This document shows, piece by piece, positions 1 to 7,866 of a stretch of DNA of 64,000 nucleotides. Position 1 is the stretch's first letter; the number at the start of each line of letters is the position of its first letter. A model generated the notes under the pieces. The model searched no databases and was not told the origin of the DNA. It saw only the letters and a list, made by a program, of their open reading frames with translations. The translations under genes and the position numbers were made by a program. Origin of the DNA: Pseudomonas sp. Q1-7 (GTDB lineage Bacteria > Pseudomonadota > Gammaproteobacteria > Pseudomonadales > Pseudomonadaceae); assembly GCF_028010285.1 (NCBI RefSeq), contig NZ_CP116304.1:1256501-1320500 (forward strand). The letters run 5' to 3'.

Positions 1-887
1 GCGTCTTCACTGGCGCTGCCGATCTCGCTGCCGAAGGCGATATGGACGCGGCCCTTGTAGCCGGTGATGCCGAGGGCAATGCTGGCATCGTCCTCGCCCG
101 GGGACTTGGCGTAGCTGCCGGTGCTGGCGCGGATCTGCAGCTCGCGGGCCTTGGCCAGGTCGCAGGGGTCGTACTCGTAGCTGATGGACACCGGGATCAG
201 GTGCAGGTCGCGGATCACTTCGCCGAAGGGTTCGTCCTTGCGGCTCATATGGAACATCTTGAGGATCGCCGAATCGGTGCGGTCGTCGCCGTCCTTCGCA
301 CGGCCCTCTGCCTGGGCGATCCAGATCGACTGGCCGTCCTGGCGGATCGAGTGGTTGATGTAGGCCGACAGCAACTGGAAGGCCGCCAGCTTCTCGCGGC
401 GGCCGGCCAGGTTGCGGTGCACGATGAAGCTCTTGTTCAGGCGCATCAGGTCGCTGACGAAGGGCTTCTGCAGCAGGTTGTCGCCAATGGCGATGCGCGG
501 CGTCGGCAGGCCGGCGTGGTACACGGCGTAGTTGACGAAGGCCGGGTCCATGACGATGTCACGGTGGTTGGCCAGGAACAGGTAGGCGGTGCCCGGTTTC
601 AGGCGTTCCACGCCTGAGTAGGTCACGCCGTCGGTGGCACGCTCGATGGTAGTGTCTACGTAAGGCTCGATGCGGTCCTGCAGGGCGGCCACCGAGTCGA
701 TGCTGGCGAACTCCCGGCGCAGCCGATGAGCTATAACAGGCTTGAGGAGCCAGCCCAGCGGGCCCGCCAGTTTCGGGAAACGGTAGCGGGTGAGGGTGCC
801 GAGGAAAGCGTCGTCGGCAAAGAGGCGCGCCAGCACCGCCGGGACCTCGGCATCGTCGTAGGGTCGGATGGCTTCAAATTCGCCCAT
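1..887 (-). CDS. 1-acyl-sn-glycerol-3-phosphate acyltransferase-like protein (3' end outside window)
   Basis: Partial gene: the ATG (complement of 885-887) opens a frame of 295 codons that runs off the left edge, so the C-terminus is missing. Residues 107-110 read NHRD and are followed by IVMD; the histidine and downstream aspartate form an HX5D variant of the acyltransferase HX4D motif of the PlsC/PlsB superfamily. Such enzymes transfer an acyl group to a glycerophosphate-type acceptor at the inner membrane. The natural substrate here cannot be read from sequence. No obvious long N-terminal membrane helix is visible. It is divergent from the small CPXCG gene; a TATAAT hexamer on the minus strand (complement of 964-969) lies in the shared 107-nt intergenic region and could serve as its -10. 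Family call is firm, exact reaction is not. Confidence 0.8.
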   Translation of the reverse strand, partial: MGEFEAIRPYDDAEVPAVLARLFADDAFLGTLTRYRFPKLAGPLGWLLKPVIAHRLRREFASIDSVAALQDRIEPYVDTTIERATDGVTYSGVERLKPGTAYLFLANHRDIVMDPAFVNYAVYHAGLPTPRIAIGDNLLQKPFVSDLMRLNKSFIVHRNLAGRREKLAAFQLLSAYINHSIRQDGQSIWIAQAEGRAKDGDDRTDSAILKMFHMSRKDEPFGEVIRDLHLIPVSISYEYDPCDLAKARELQIRASTGSYAKSPGEDDASIALGITGYKGRVHIAFGSEIGSASED

Positions 888-994
888 TGGTCACTCTTGT
901 TCTGGAATCGGCTGGGTAGTAAGGGTGGGGGCCCCGTCATCCGGGGCGTCAAATAGACCGGCGATTATACAGGCAAGTCACACGGGAGGCGGGG

Positions 995-1177
995 ATGCTG
1001 GAGACAGAGGACTACCAATGCCCGTATTGCGGCGAGCCGGCCGAAGCCGTGCTCGACCTTACCGGCGGCGACCAGCAGTACATCGAGGACTGTCCAGTGT
1101 GCTGCCGGCCCATCCTGTTCCTGCTCCACACGGATGGCCAGGACTGGAGCCTGGAGGTTCGAAGGGAGGATGACTGA
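995..1177 (+). CDS. CPXCG motif-containing cysteine-rich protein
   Basis: A 60-residue protein with CPYCG at residues 9-13 and a second cysteine cluster CPVCC around residue 33, a typical layout for a small zinc-ribbon fold. It matches the length and motif of the CPXCG cysteine-rich family found widely in Pseudomonas. Function is unknown; metal binding is inferred from the four cysteines. A GGGAGG ribosome-binding sequence precedes the ATG. Its TGA stop overlaps the ATG of the next gene (TGATG), so the two are almost certainly co-translated. Confidence 0.8.
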   Translation: MLETEDYQCPYCGEPAEAVLDLTGGDQQYIEDCPVCCRPILFLLHTDGQDWSLEVRREDD

Positions 1178-1437
1178 TGCGGCGCATCTACGAGCCCAGG
1201 GACCTGATCGAAGCCGAACTGCTGCTGAGCATGCTCGCCAGCGAAGGGGTCGAGGCGCATCTGGCGGGCGGCCATCTGCTGGGAGGTATCGGTGAGCTGC
1301 CAGTGTGCGGCCTGCTCGGCCTGTTGGTGGAGGACGAAGACGCCGAACGCGCCAGCCGGCTGATCGCCGCGTACAATGCCGCGCAACCTTTGCCGGGCGA
1401 CGAGCCCGACAGCTATCCCGGCACCTTGCTCTGCTGA
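1177..1437 (+). CDS. DUF2007 domain-containing protein
   Basis: An 86-residue protein whose first 65 residues match the DUF2007 (putative signal-transducing) pattern: an opening RRIYEPRDLIEAELL, a Leu/Gly-rich middle, and an acidic helix before the C-terminal tail. It is translationally coupled to the CPXCG protein by a TGATG overlap and followed after 25 nt by an SRAP-family gene. DUF2007 is thought to resemble a small regulatory alpha/beta domain, but no biochemical role is established. No signal peptide or membrane segment is seen. Confidence 0.75.
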   Translation: MRRIYEPRDLIEAELLLSMLASEGVEAHLAGGHLLGGIGELPVCGLLGLLVEDEDAERASRLIAAYNAAQPLPGDEPDSYPGTLLC

Positions 1438-1462
1438 TTCCCCGACCCGTACTGGCCCCTCC

Positions 1463-2077
1463 ATGTCTGGACGTATTGCCCTGTTTCGCTGGTCGCCCGC
1501 GCTGGCGGCCCTGCCTGGTTTCCCCGCCGACCACCAGCCGCACTGGAACCTGGCTCCCGGCGGCCGGGTGCTGATGCTGCGCGAGCTGGCGGGCGAGCGT
1601 CGCGTCGACATGGCCCGCTGGGGGTTGACCCCGGCCTGGCTCACCGACCTGTCAAAGACTCCCGCCCATGCCCGCGTCGAAACCCTGGCCGACCAGCCGA
1701 TGTTCCGCGAGGCGTTCCGGGCGAGGCGTTGCCTGATCCTGGCCAACGGTTTCTATGAGTGGCGCGGGGTGCGCAAGCGGCCCTACTGGATCAGCGCCGA
1801 AGGCGGGATGCTGCACTTCGCTGCGCTCTGGGAGGCCTACCCGGCCGGTGATGTGGAGTACCTCAGCCTGGCCATGGTCACCCAGCCGATAGCTGATCTG
1901 CGCCGTCCGCTGGTGCTGGACGAGGACGGGCAGCAACGCTGGCTGTCGGCCGACGCGACGCCGATGCAATTGCTCGAACTGCTGGGCAAACCCGGGCCGC
2001 AGCTGCGCGAGCGCGCCCTGGCGAATCTGGTGAACGATCCGAAACTCGACGGCCCGGAATGCCTGACGCCGGCTTGA
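1463..2077 (+). CDS. SRAP (YedK/HMCES)-family protein, catalytic residues lost
   Basis: The 204-residue product aligns along its length with the SOS-response-associated peptidase family, which caps abasic sites in single-stranded DNA through the N-terminal cysteine. Family landmarks remain: NLAPG near residue 29, ARVET, FYEW with the conserved Glu, and RRPLVL. The residue after the initiator Met is Ser (MSGR) rather than the essential Cys2. The Asn of the NARVET motif is His (AHARVET), and the His of the IHDRRP motif is absent (IADLRRP). Only the Glu of the catalytic set survives. The ATG at 1463 is chosen because family proteins begin exactly at this M-x-GR; longer in-frame starts add an unrelated arginine/proline-rich leader. 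It probably forms a short operon with the two upstream small genes. It is likely a non-crosslinking paralogue; a DNA-binding role is inference. Confidence 0.8.
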   Translation: MSGRIALFRWSPALAALPGFPADHQPHWNLAPGGRVLMLRELAGERRVDMARWGLTPAWLTDLSKTPAHARVETLADQPMFREAFRARRCLILANGFYEWRGVRKRPYWISAEGGMLHFAALWEAYPAGDVEYLSLAMVTQPIADLRRPLVLDEDGQQRWLSADATPMQLLELLGKPGPQLRERALANLVNDPKLDGPECLTPA

Positions 2078-2103
2078 GTCGGTTCCGTTGTCGGGCATTG
2101 GGC

Positions 2104-2155
2104 TTTTCTTGTGGGAGCGAATTCATTCGCGAATGAATTCGCTCCCACAAGAAAA
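2104..2155. repeat. 52-bp perfect palindrome (REP-like element)
   Basis: Every base from 2104 to 2129 pairs with its mirror at 2130-2155: TTTTCTTGTGGGAGCGAATT on the left arm, a centre of TTCGCGAA, then the exact complement. The core GTGGGAGCGAATTCATTCGC is, to my recollection, a dispersed intergenic repeat in many Pseudomonas genomes. The flanks are T4 on the left and A4 on the right, so neither strand has the U-tail of a classical intrinsic terminator. It sits between two converging genes, the usual location of such elements. Confidence 0.85.
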
Positions 2156-2160
2156 ATGAA

Positions 2161-2178
2161 GCCCCTCCGAAGAGGGGC
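2161..2178 (-). terminator. Intrinsic terminator of the chemoreceptor gene
   Basis: On the minus strand GCCCCTC-TTCG-GAGGGGC forms a 7-bp GC stem with a UUCG tetraloop, followed by TTCATTTTTCTT. It starts 8 nt past the chemoreceptor stop codon. Confidence 0.85.
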
Positions 2179-2185
2179 TATTGCC

Positions 2186-4324
2186 TTACACCTTGAACTG
2201 ATTGATCAGCCGTCGCTGCTGCTCGGCCAGCTTGGTCAGCTCGGCGCTCGCCTGGGAGGCTTCGTCCGCACCGCCCGCGACCTGGTTGGCCACCTGGCCG
2301 ATGTTGATCACGTTGCGGTTGATGTCCTCGGCCACCGCGCTCTGCTCTTCAGCGGCGCTGGCGATCTGGGTGTTCATGTCGTTGATCACCGAAACCGCCT
2401 GGGTGATGGACTCCAGGGCATGGGCGGCCTCGTTGGCATGCTGCACGCTGGTGTCGGTCTTCTCCTGGCTGTCCTGCATCACCTTCACCACTTCACGGGT
2501 GCCGTGCTGCAACTGCTGGATCATCGTCTGGATTTCTTCGGTGGCCTGCTGGGTCTTCTGCGCCAGGTTGCGCACCTCGTCCGCCACCACGGCGAAGCCG
2601 CGGCCCTGTTCACCGGCCCGCGCCGCTTCGATGGCCGCGTTCAGCGCCAGCAGGTTGGTCTGTTCGGCGATGCCGCGGATGGCCACCAGGATGGCGTTGA
2701 TGTTCTCGCTGTCCTTGGCCAGGTTCTGCACCACGCCCACCGCGCGACCGATCTCGGTGGCCAGGGCGGAAATGGCTTCGGCGGTGCTGTGGACAATGCG
2801 CTTGCCGTGGTTGGCAGCCTGGTCGGCGTGGCTGGCCGCTTCCGCCGCATGGGTGGCGTTGCGTGCCACGTCCTGGGCGGTGGCGGTCATCTCGTGGACG
2901 GCGGTGGCCACCAGTTCGATCTCCGCCAGCTGTTTCTGCACGCCCTGGTTGGTGCGGATGGCGATGTCGGCAGTGTGTTCGGAGGAGTCGCTGACTTTCT
3001 GGACCGAGGTCACCACCTGGCTGATCATCGATTGCAGCTTGCCGAGGAAGGTGTTGAAGCCGTTGGCGATGGCCCCCATCTCGTCGGCGCGGTTGTTGTG
3101 CAGGCGCTGGGTCAGGTCGCCGTCGCCTTGGGCGATGTCGTCGAGCATGCCGACCATCTGGCGCAGCGGACGGGCGATGCCGTAGCCGACGAAGCCGATC
3201 ACTACCAGGCCGAGGCCGGCGATCAGCAAGCCCACCAGGGTCATGCCGAAGATGTCGGTGTCGCGCTGGGCGTCCAGTTCGCTCTGCAACCGGGTCAGAT
3301 CCTTCATGACCGCCTGCACCGGCAACTGGATCAGCAGGACCCAGCGCGCATCGGTGTCACCGATGCCGAAGGGCATCATCAGCTCGATGCGTTGGCTGGC
3401 CTGGTCGATACGGTAGGCCGGCTGGCTGCCGGACAATCCGCGCAGGCTGTCCATGGTGCTGGTGTCGAGCACCTTGGCAGCTTCTTCACCCAGCTTGGTA
3501 CTGTCCTTGGAATAGGCCACCAGGCGATTGTTACTGGCGATCAGTGCCAGTTCGCCGGCCCCCTCGTAAAGCTGCTGGTCGGCCTTGGCCAGGAGCTCCT
3601 GGATGAAGTTGAGAGCGAAGTCGGCGCCGGAGATGCCCTTGAATTCGCCCTTGATCATGATCGGCGCGGTGAAGGAGGAGAGGATCATGATCTTGCCGCC
3701 CACGTCGTAGGGGGCCGGGTCGATGGCGCAGGGTTTCTTGCGTTCTTTCGGGCAAAGGTAGTACTCGCCTTCGCGCACGCCCGTGGAGAGCATCTTCTCG
3801 CTCTCCATATAACCGATGGCGTCCTCGCCCAGGCTGCCGTCGGCGTTGCGGAACCACCAGGGCAGGAAGCGTCCGCTGCCGTCGTAGCCGTTGTCCTTCT
3901 GCCCGGCATAACTGGCATCGGCGCCGTCGAAGGCATTGGGTTCCCAGCCGATATAGCTGCCGTTGAGCTTCGGATTGCGCTCGGTGGTCTGGCGTACCAG
4001 GTTGTTCAGGTGTTCACGGCTGAGGCTCAGGCTGGGATTGCCGGCACCGTCCGTTTCGCCCAGCAGGCTGTTGAGGTTGGCCATGTTCTTGGCGATGCCC
4101 AGCGGCAGTTCCAGTTCGCGCTGGATCTGGCTCACCTGGGATGCGGCGAGGGCCACCAGGCGTTCGTTGATCACCTGTTCGAGCAGGGCCTGGGTTCGCT
4201 GCTGCACCAGTTCCTGGGTGCGGGCGCCGGAAAACAGTGCGTAGAGCACCAGGGCGGCCACCACCGCCAGCACGCTGGCTCCTGCCAGGGCGGCGATGGA
4301 AAACTGAATGGACCTGAACTTCAT
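2186..4324 (-). CDS. Methyl-accepting chemotaxis protein with dCache-type ligand domain
   Basis: A 712-residue transmembrane chemoreceptor. An N-terminal membrane helix (about residues 8-34) is followed by a periplasmic region of about 320 residues with dCache features ([26 protein letters not shown]). A second membrane helix lies in [17 protein letters not shown]. After it come a HAMP domain ([20 protein letters not shown]) and a long coiled-coil signalling domain with the invariant tip [18 protein letters not shown]. No C-terminal CheR-binding pentapeptide is present; the protein ends in LINQFKV. The ligand domain resembles the Pseudomonas PctA/TlpQ/McpU group (amino acids, amines, polyamines), but the ligand cannot be assigned. 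The ATG at 4324 is preferred because GGAG lies 6 nt upstream and it starts just before the membrane helix; an ATG eight codons earlier (4348) is possible. Confidence 0.92.
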   Translation of the reverse strand: MKFRSIQFSIAALAGASVLAVVAALVLYALFSGARTQELVQQRTQALLEQVINERLVALAASQVSQIQRELELPLGIAKNMANLNSLLGETDGAGNPSLSLSREHLNNLVRQTTERNPKLNGSYIGWEPNAFDGADASYAGQKDNGYDGSGRFLPWWFRNADGSLGEDAIGYMESEKMLSTGVREGEYYLCPKERKKPCAIDPAPYDVGGKIMILSSFTAPIMIKGEFKGISGADFALNFIQELLAKADQQLYEGAGELALIASNNRLVAYSKDSTKLGEEAAKVLDTSTMDSLRGLSGSQPAYRIDQASQRIELMMPFGIGDTDARWVLLIQLPVQAVMKDLTRLQSELDAQRDTDIFGMTLVGLLIAGLGLVVIGFVGYGIARPLRQMVGMLDDIAQGDGDLTQRLHNNRADEMGAIANGFNTFLGKLQSMISQVVTSVQKVSDSSEHTADIAIRTNQGVQKQLAEIELVATAVHEMTATAQDVARNATHAAEAASHADQAANHGKRIVHSTAEAISALATEIGRAVGVVQNLAKDSENINAILVAIRGIAEQTNLLALNAAIEAARAGEQGRGFAVVADEVRNLAQKTQQATEEIQTMIQQLQHGTREVVKVMQDSQEKTDTSVQHANEAAHALESITQAVSVINDMNTQIASAAEEQSAVAEDINRNVINIGQVANQVAGGADEASQASAELTKLAEQQRRLINQFKV

Positions 4325-4496
4325 GTTGGCTCCGGAAAAGGCATTCACCGTGATTCCTTATATCGGCAGACACATTAAATTTCCTAAGTCGCCCATGCAG
4401 ATAAAAGCGCCGCCGGCTTGTCTACATGCGACGCGGTTGCCGGGCTTCCGGGCCAGCCGTAGCATTACCGACCTCGCAAAGAGATGGAGAGCCACC

Positions 4497-5315
4497 ATGG
4501 CCAAGCTGTTTTACCTGACCGGCCTGACCGCGGCCCTGTTCCTGGCAGGATGCCAGGCCGTCAATACCACCAGCGGCGGCGCGGTGGGCGTCGAGCGCAA
4601 GCAGTACATGTTCAGCATGCTGTCGAGTGCCGAGCTCAACCAGATGTACGCCCAGTCCTACCAGCAGACCCTGAACGAGGCCCAGCAGAAGGGCGTGCTG
4701 GAAAAGAACAGCACCAACGCGCGGCGTGTCGATGCCATCGCCAGGCGCCTGATCGCGCAGACACCGGCCTTCCGCCCGGACGCCGCGCAGTGGGCCTGGG
4801 AAGCCAACGTGATCGACAGCGACGAGCTCAACGCCAACTGCGGTCCGGGCGGCAAGATCATCGTCTACAGCGGCCTGATCGATAAGCTCCAGCTCACCGA
4901 CGACGAACTGGCGGCGGTGATGGGCCACGAAATCGCCCACGCCCTGCGCGAGCACAGTCGCGAAGCCATGTCCAAGGCCTACGGTGTGCAGATGGCCAAC
5001 CAGATCGGCTCCGTGCTGGGTGTCGGCCAGGCCGGCCTGGGTATGGCCAACGCCGGGGTGGAGTACCTGATGACCCTGCCCAACAGCCGCTCCAACGAGA
5101 ACGAGGCCGATCTGATCGGTCTGGAGCTGGCCGCCCGCGCTGGCTTTGACCCGAACGCCGCCATCAGCCTCTGGCAGAAGATGGAGAAGGCCGGTGGCGG
5201 TGCGCCGCCCGAATTCATGAGCACTCACCCATCGTCCGGATCGCGCATGGCCTCGCTGAAAGCGGCGATACCCAAGGTGATGCCGCTGTACCAGCAGGCA
5301 AAGGGGCAGCGTTAG
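4497..5315 (+). CDS. M48-family metalloprotease lipoprotein
   Basis: A 272-residue zinc protease. Residues 1-19 form a lipoprotein signal ending in the lipobox LAGC with Cys19 as the lipidated residue. HEIAH at 144-148 supplies two zinc ligands and the catalytic Glu, and NENEAD near 203 supplies the third ligand. The C-terminal STHPSSGSR motif is typical of the YcaL/LoiP/BepA-like M48 clade, which degrades misassembled envelope proteins in the periplasm. The ATG at 4497 is chosen because a GGAGA sequence precedes it and it places the signal peptide correctly; the frame is open further upstream without support. It stands alone between the divergent chemoreceptor and the SDR gene. Confidence 0.88.
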   Translation: MAKLFYLTGLTAALFLAGCQAVNTTSGGAVGVERKQYMFSMLSSAELNQMYAQSYQQTLNEAQQKGVLEKNSTNARRVDAIARRLIAQTPAFRPDAAQWAWEANVIDSDELNANCGPGGKIIVYSGLIDKLQLTDDELAAVMGHEIAHALREHSREAMSKAYGVQMANQIGSVLGVGQAGLGMANAGVEYLMTLPNSRSNENEADLIGLELAARAGFDPNAAISLWQKMEKAGGGAPPEFMSTHPSSGSRMASLKAAIPKVMPLYQQAKGQR

Positions 5316-5426
5316 GCGCCTGGCTGTCGCGCTACCGCCTGGCAACCCGGCACCCCGCGTTCTAGACTGCTTGCCGCCGCCCCGGGCACTCCGGGGTGGC
5401 GAATCTCCAACGGATGAGGAGTCGCA

Positions 5427-6410
5427 GTGAAAATCGGCGTACTTGGAGCGACTGGCTTGCTCGGTCATCACGCGGCTCGTGCAGTGAAGGCTGCGGGGCA
5501 TCAACTGGTGCTGATCCACCGGCCATCGTCACGCATCGAACGGCTGGCCTACCTGGAGCCCGAGTTCCGTGCCGCCGAGCTGCTCGACCACGCCGCCCTC
5601 AGCCGCGCCCTCGGCGGCCTGGACGGCGTGATCTTCTGCGCCGCCGGCTATCCGACGCGGCCCCGCCGCTGGCAGGAAGAGGTCGCCAGCGCCCTCGACC
5701 AGACCAACCATTTCTATGCCGCCTGCCTTGCGGCTCATGTGCCGCGCGTCCTCTATACCGGTGCCGCCATCGCCCTGCCACCTCATCCCGAAGGTCTGCC
5801 CGGTCACGAGGGGCTGTTCTACGAAGGCATGCCGCGCTGGAAGAATGCCTACCTGCTGAGCAAGTGGGCGCTGGACGAGCAGGCGCGCGAACAGGCGCGT
5901 AGCGGGTTGCCGGTGGTCATCGGCATTCCCGCCATGTGCCTGGGCGAGTTCGATGCGGGGCCGAGCACCGGTCGCCTGGTCACTGCCATGGCCCAGGGCT
6001 GGATGACCCACTACGTGCCCGGCCGGCGCAACCTGGTGGATGCCGCCGATGCCGGCCGCGGGCTGCTGCTGGCCCTGGAAAAGGGGCGAGTGGGCGAGCG
6101 CTATTTGCTGACCGGGCAGAATATCGAGATGGCTGAGCTGACCGAACGCATCGCCACCCTGTTGGGCGTGCCGCCGCCGCAACCCATGCCGCTGGCGATG
6201 GCCAAGGGCATGGCGGTGCTGGGACGGCTGCGTTACCGGTTGTCTGGCGAGTTGCCGAAGCTGGACGACACCGCCATCGCGGTGATGGCCGGCGGGCAGT
6301 TCCTCGATGGCAGCAAGGCGCGCCAGGAGCTGGGCTACGTGGCGGAGACGCCGCTGGACATCACGCTGGAGCGCACCGTCGGCTGGTTCCGCGCCAACGG
6401 CTATCTCTGA
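5427..6410 (+). CDS. NAD(P)-dependent epimerase/dehydratase (extended SDR)
   Basis: A 327-residue extended short-chain dehydrogenase. GATGLLG at residues 7-13 is the Rossmann dinucleotide motif, and Y142-x3-K146 (YLLSK) is the catalytic pair. The overall pattern resembles dihydroflavonol-4-reductase/3-beta-HSD-like members, so the substrate may be a hydroxy or keto compound, but it is not defined. The start is a GTG at 5427 with AGGAG five nucleotides upstream. The gene is convergent with the ester-cyclase-like gene, leaving only one base between the two stop codons. Confidence 0.82.
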   Translation: MKIGVLGATGLLGHHAARAVKAAGHQLVLIHRPSSRIERLAYLEPEFRAAELLDHAALSRALGGLDGVIFCAAGYPTRPRRWQEEVASALDQTNHFYAACLAAHVPRVLYTGAAIALPPHPEGLPGHEGLFYEGMPRWKNAYLLSKWALDEQAREQARSGLPVVIGIPAMCLGEFDAGPSTGRLVTAMAQGWMTHYVPGRRNLVDAADAGRGLLLALEKGRVGERYLLTGQNIEMAELTERIATLLGVPPPQPMPLAMAKGMAVLGRLRYRLSGELPKLDDTAIAVMAGGQFLDGSKARQELGYVAETPLDITLERTVGWFRANGYL

Positions 6411-6411
6411 T

Positions 6412-6855
6412 TCAGGGGAGCGCTTTCTCGGCCAATGGCTGGGTGGCAAGGCCCAGCTGCGCGCGGAAGCTTTCCATGTCGAACATGGTGCAGATCTCTT
6501 GCACCTGTCCCAGGCTGTTCAGGGTCCAGAAGGCCATCGCCGAGATGCTCAGGACCTTGTCGCTGGGCGGATACCCCAGGGCGGGCTTCTGGATACTGCC
6601 AATCAGGGTGCACCAGGTCACCACCTTGTTGCCTTCAGCGATGCATTCCTCCACCACCACTTCCAGGTCGGGCATGGCGTCACGGATGTTCGCCACCATC
6701 CGGCCGTAAGCCGCACTGTTCAGGGGGCGGCTGATGAAGGAACTCTTGTAGAGGAAGTCCTTGCTTTGCAACTGCTCGGCCAGGGCCAGGCGGCCCTTGT
6801 TCCACGACAGTTCGATGTGCTGGCGAACCAGCCGTTTCATATCGTCCAGTGACAT
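6412..6855 (-). CDS. SnoaL-like / ester cyclase family protein
   Basis: A 147-residue single-domain protein with the NTF2-like cone fold pattern: an N-terminal helix (MKRLVRQHIELSWNKGRL), FLYKSSF, the central RDAMPDLEVVVEECIAEGNKVV strand pair split by a turn, and a C-terminal WTLNSLGQVQEICTMFDM segment. This matches the SnoaL/ester-cyclase group found as stand-alone proteins in proteobacteria. Catalytic function and substrate are unknown. A GGAGAACGCACC sequence precedes the ATG. Confidence 0.7.
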   Translation of the reverse strand: MSLDDMKRLVRQHIELSWNKGRLALAEQLQSKDFLYKSSFISRPLNSAAYGRMVANIRDAMPDLEVVVEECIAEGNKVVTWCTLIGSIQKPALGYPPSDKVLSISAMAFWTLNSLGQVQEICTMFDMESFRAQLGLATQPLAEKALP

Positions 6856-6954
6856 GGTGCGTTCTCCTGCGTCTTGATGCTGCGCGCCACTTTACCCGTA
6901 CGCCCGTGCCAGGCATTGGCCGAAGCGCCGTGGGTTACGTCGGAGTACGTGTAA

Positions 6955-7017
6955 GTTGGCGCTGAGCCTGCGGAGCCCAACACGGCGAGGTCGTGCCTCG
7001 CGGCGCTCGGCGCCAAC
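6955..7017. repeat. Intergenic imperfect inverted repeat
   Basis: GTTGGCGCTGAGC (6955-6967) faces GCTCGGCGCCAAC (7005-7017), a 13-bp inverted repeat with one mismatch around a 37-nt GC-rich interior that contains a second CCCAACA segment. It lies just downstream of the manganese exporter stop codon. It resembles GTTGG-type dispersed intergenic repeats I associate with Pseudomonas. It has no T-run, so it is not a standard terminator. Confidence 0.5.
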
Positions 7018-7026
7018 CTGCATGCC

Positions 7027-7608
7027 TTACAGCACGCCGCTGAGCTTCATGGCTTCGTACACGGCATAGGTGGCCAGGGCGGCGAAAGCGGCAGCGGCCA
7101 GGCGGCGGATCAGCGTGAGCGGCAGGCGGTCCGCGGCGAAGTTGCCGGCCAGCACCACCGGAACGTTGGCGATCAGCATGCCGAGGGTGGTGCCCATCAC
7201 CACCATGACGAAGTGCGGGTACTGGGCGGCCAGCATCACGGTGGCGACCTGGGTCTTGTCGCCCATCTCGGCGAGGAAGAAAGCGATCAGGGTGGTGAGG
7301 AAGGGGCCGTATTTCTTCAGGCCGGACTCCTCGTCGTCCAGCTTGTCCGGTACCAGGGTCCAGAGGGCCACGGCGGCGAAGGAGGCGGCGAGGATCCAGC
7401 TCAGGGTAGCGGCGGAGAAAAAGCTGGCGACCCAGGCGCCCACGGCACCGGCGGCGAAATGATTGGCGAGGGTGGCGACGACTATGCCCCAGATGATCGG
7501 CCAGGGTTTGCGGAAACGGGCGGCGAGGAGCAGGGCGAGCAGTTGCGTCTTGTCGCCGATTTCGGCGAGGGCGACGATCAGCGTCGGCACGAAGAGGGAT
7601 TCCAGCAT
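7027..7608 (-). CDS. mneA: UPF0016/GDT1-family manganese exporter
   Basis: A 193-residue integral membrane protein with two copies of the family signature, EIGDKT at residues 16-21 and EMGDKT at 114-119, each in a hydrophobic repeat unit. Together they predict about six membrane helices. The family (yeast Gdt1, human TMEM165, Vibrio MneA) moves Mn2+ or Ca2+; the bacterial members export manganese. The start at 7608 is chosen because AGGA lies upstream and it begins right at the first helix (MLESLFVPT). The 5' leader contains a yybP-ykoY manganese riboswitch, which supports the manganese assignment independently. The symbol follows Vibrio usage. Confidence 0.88.
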   Translation of the reverse strand: MLESLFVPTLIVALAEIGDKTQLLALLLAARFRKPWPIIWGIVVATLANHFAAGAVGAWVASFFSAATLSWILAASFAAVALWTLVPDKLDDEESGLKKYGPFLTTLIAFFLAEMGDKTQVATVMLAAQYPHFVMVVMGTTLGMLIANVPVVLAGNFAADRLPLTLIRRLAAAAFAALATYAVYEAMKLSGVL

Positions 7609-7812
7609 CAGGGTTCCTACGGGGGCGGGTCGACTTATCACCATGACACGTACAGCCTGCCCGCCCCGGGTCAGGTTGTGCGTGTCATAGGTCTTGTCAA
7701 ACCGCAGGCCTGTCTGTGCAGGCTCGGGGTCGCATGCGCCATGGTCTGCGGACCAAGTGTGTTGACGCATGCCGGGCGAGCAGGGTGCTCGCGGGAGACT
7801 ACTCCCCTAGGA
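7609..7812 (-). promoter_or_regulatory. yybP-ykoY manganese riboswitch and expression platform
   Basis: On the minus strand the leader starts with CTAGGGGAGTAG (complement of 7799-7810), the hallmark 5' loop of yybP-ykoY aptamers. Next come a hairpin GCGAGC/GCTCGC, then a longer hairpin GCATGCG/CGCATGC containing TGGTC/GACCA. The 3' loop segment GACAAGACC (complement of 7690-7698) corresponds to the conserved GCAAGACC of known aptamers. The CCTA after it can pair with TAGG of the 5' strand to close P1. Downstream, CGTGTCAT and ATGACACG (7681-7688 with 7643-7650) can pair and would consume the P1 3' strand. GGGGCGGG/CCCGCCCC (7622-7629 with 7660-7667) forms a further hairpin next to the ribosome-binding site. 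Manganese binding should switch on the exporter. Confidence 0.9.
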
Positions 7813-7866
7813 CGGGGCGAATTGTGCACAAGCCGGGAAGCCCCGGCAAGACCGAAATGTGCTCGG

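Noticed and set aside
2111-4378. Long plus-strand reading frame of 755 codons opposite the chemoreceptor
   Set aside because: It is an antisense shadow of the chemoreceptor gene in GC-rich DNA; the translation is low-complexity His/Gly/Leu-rich and matches no family.
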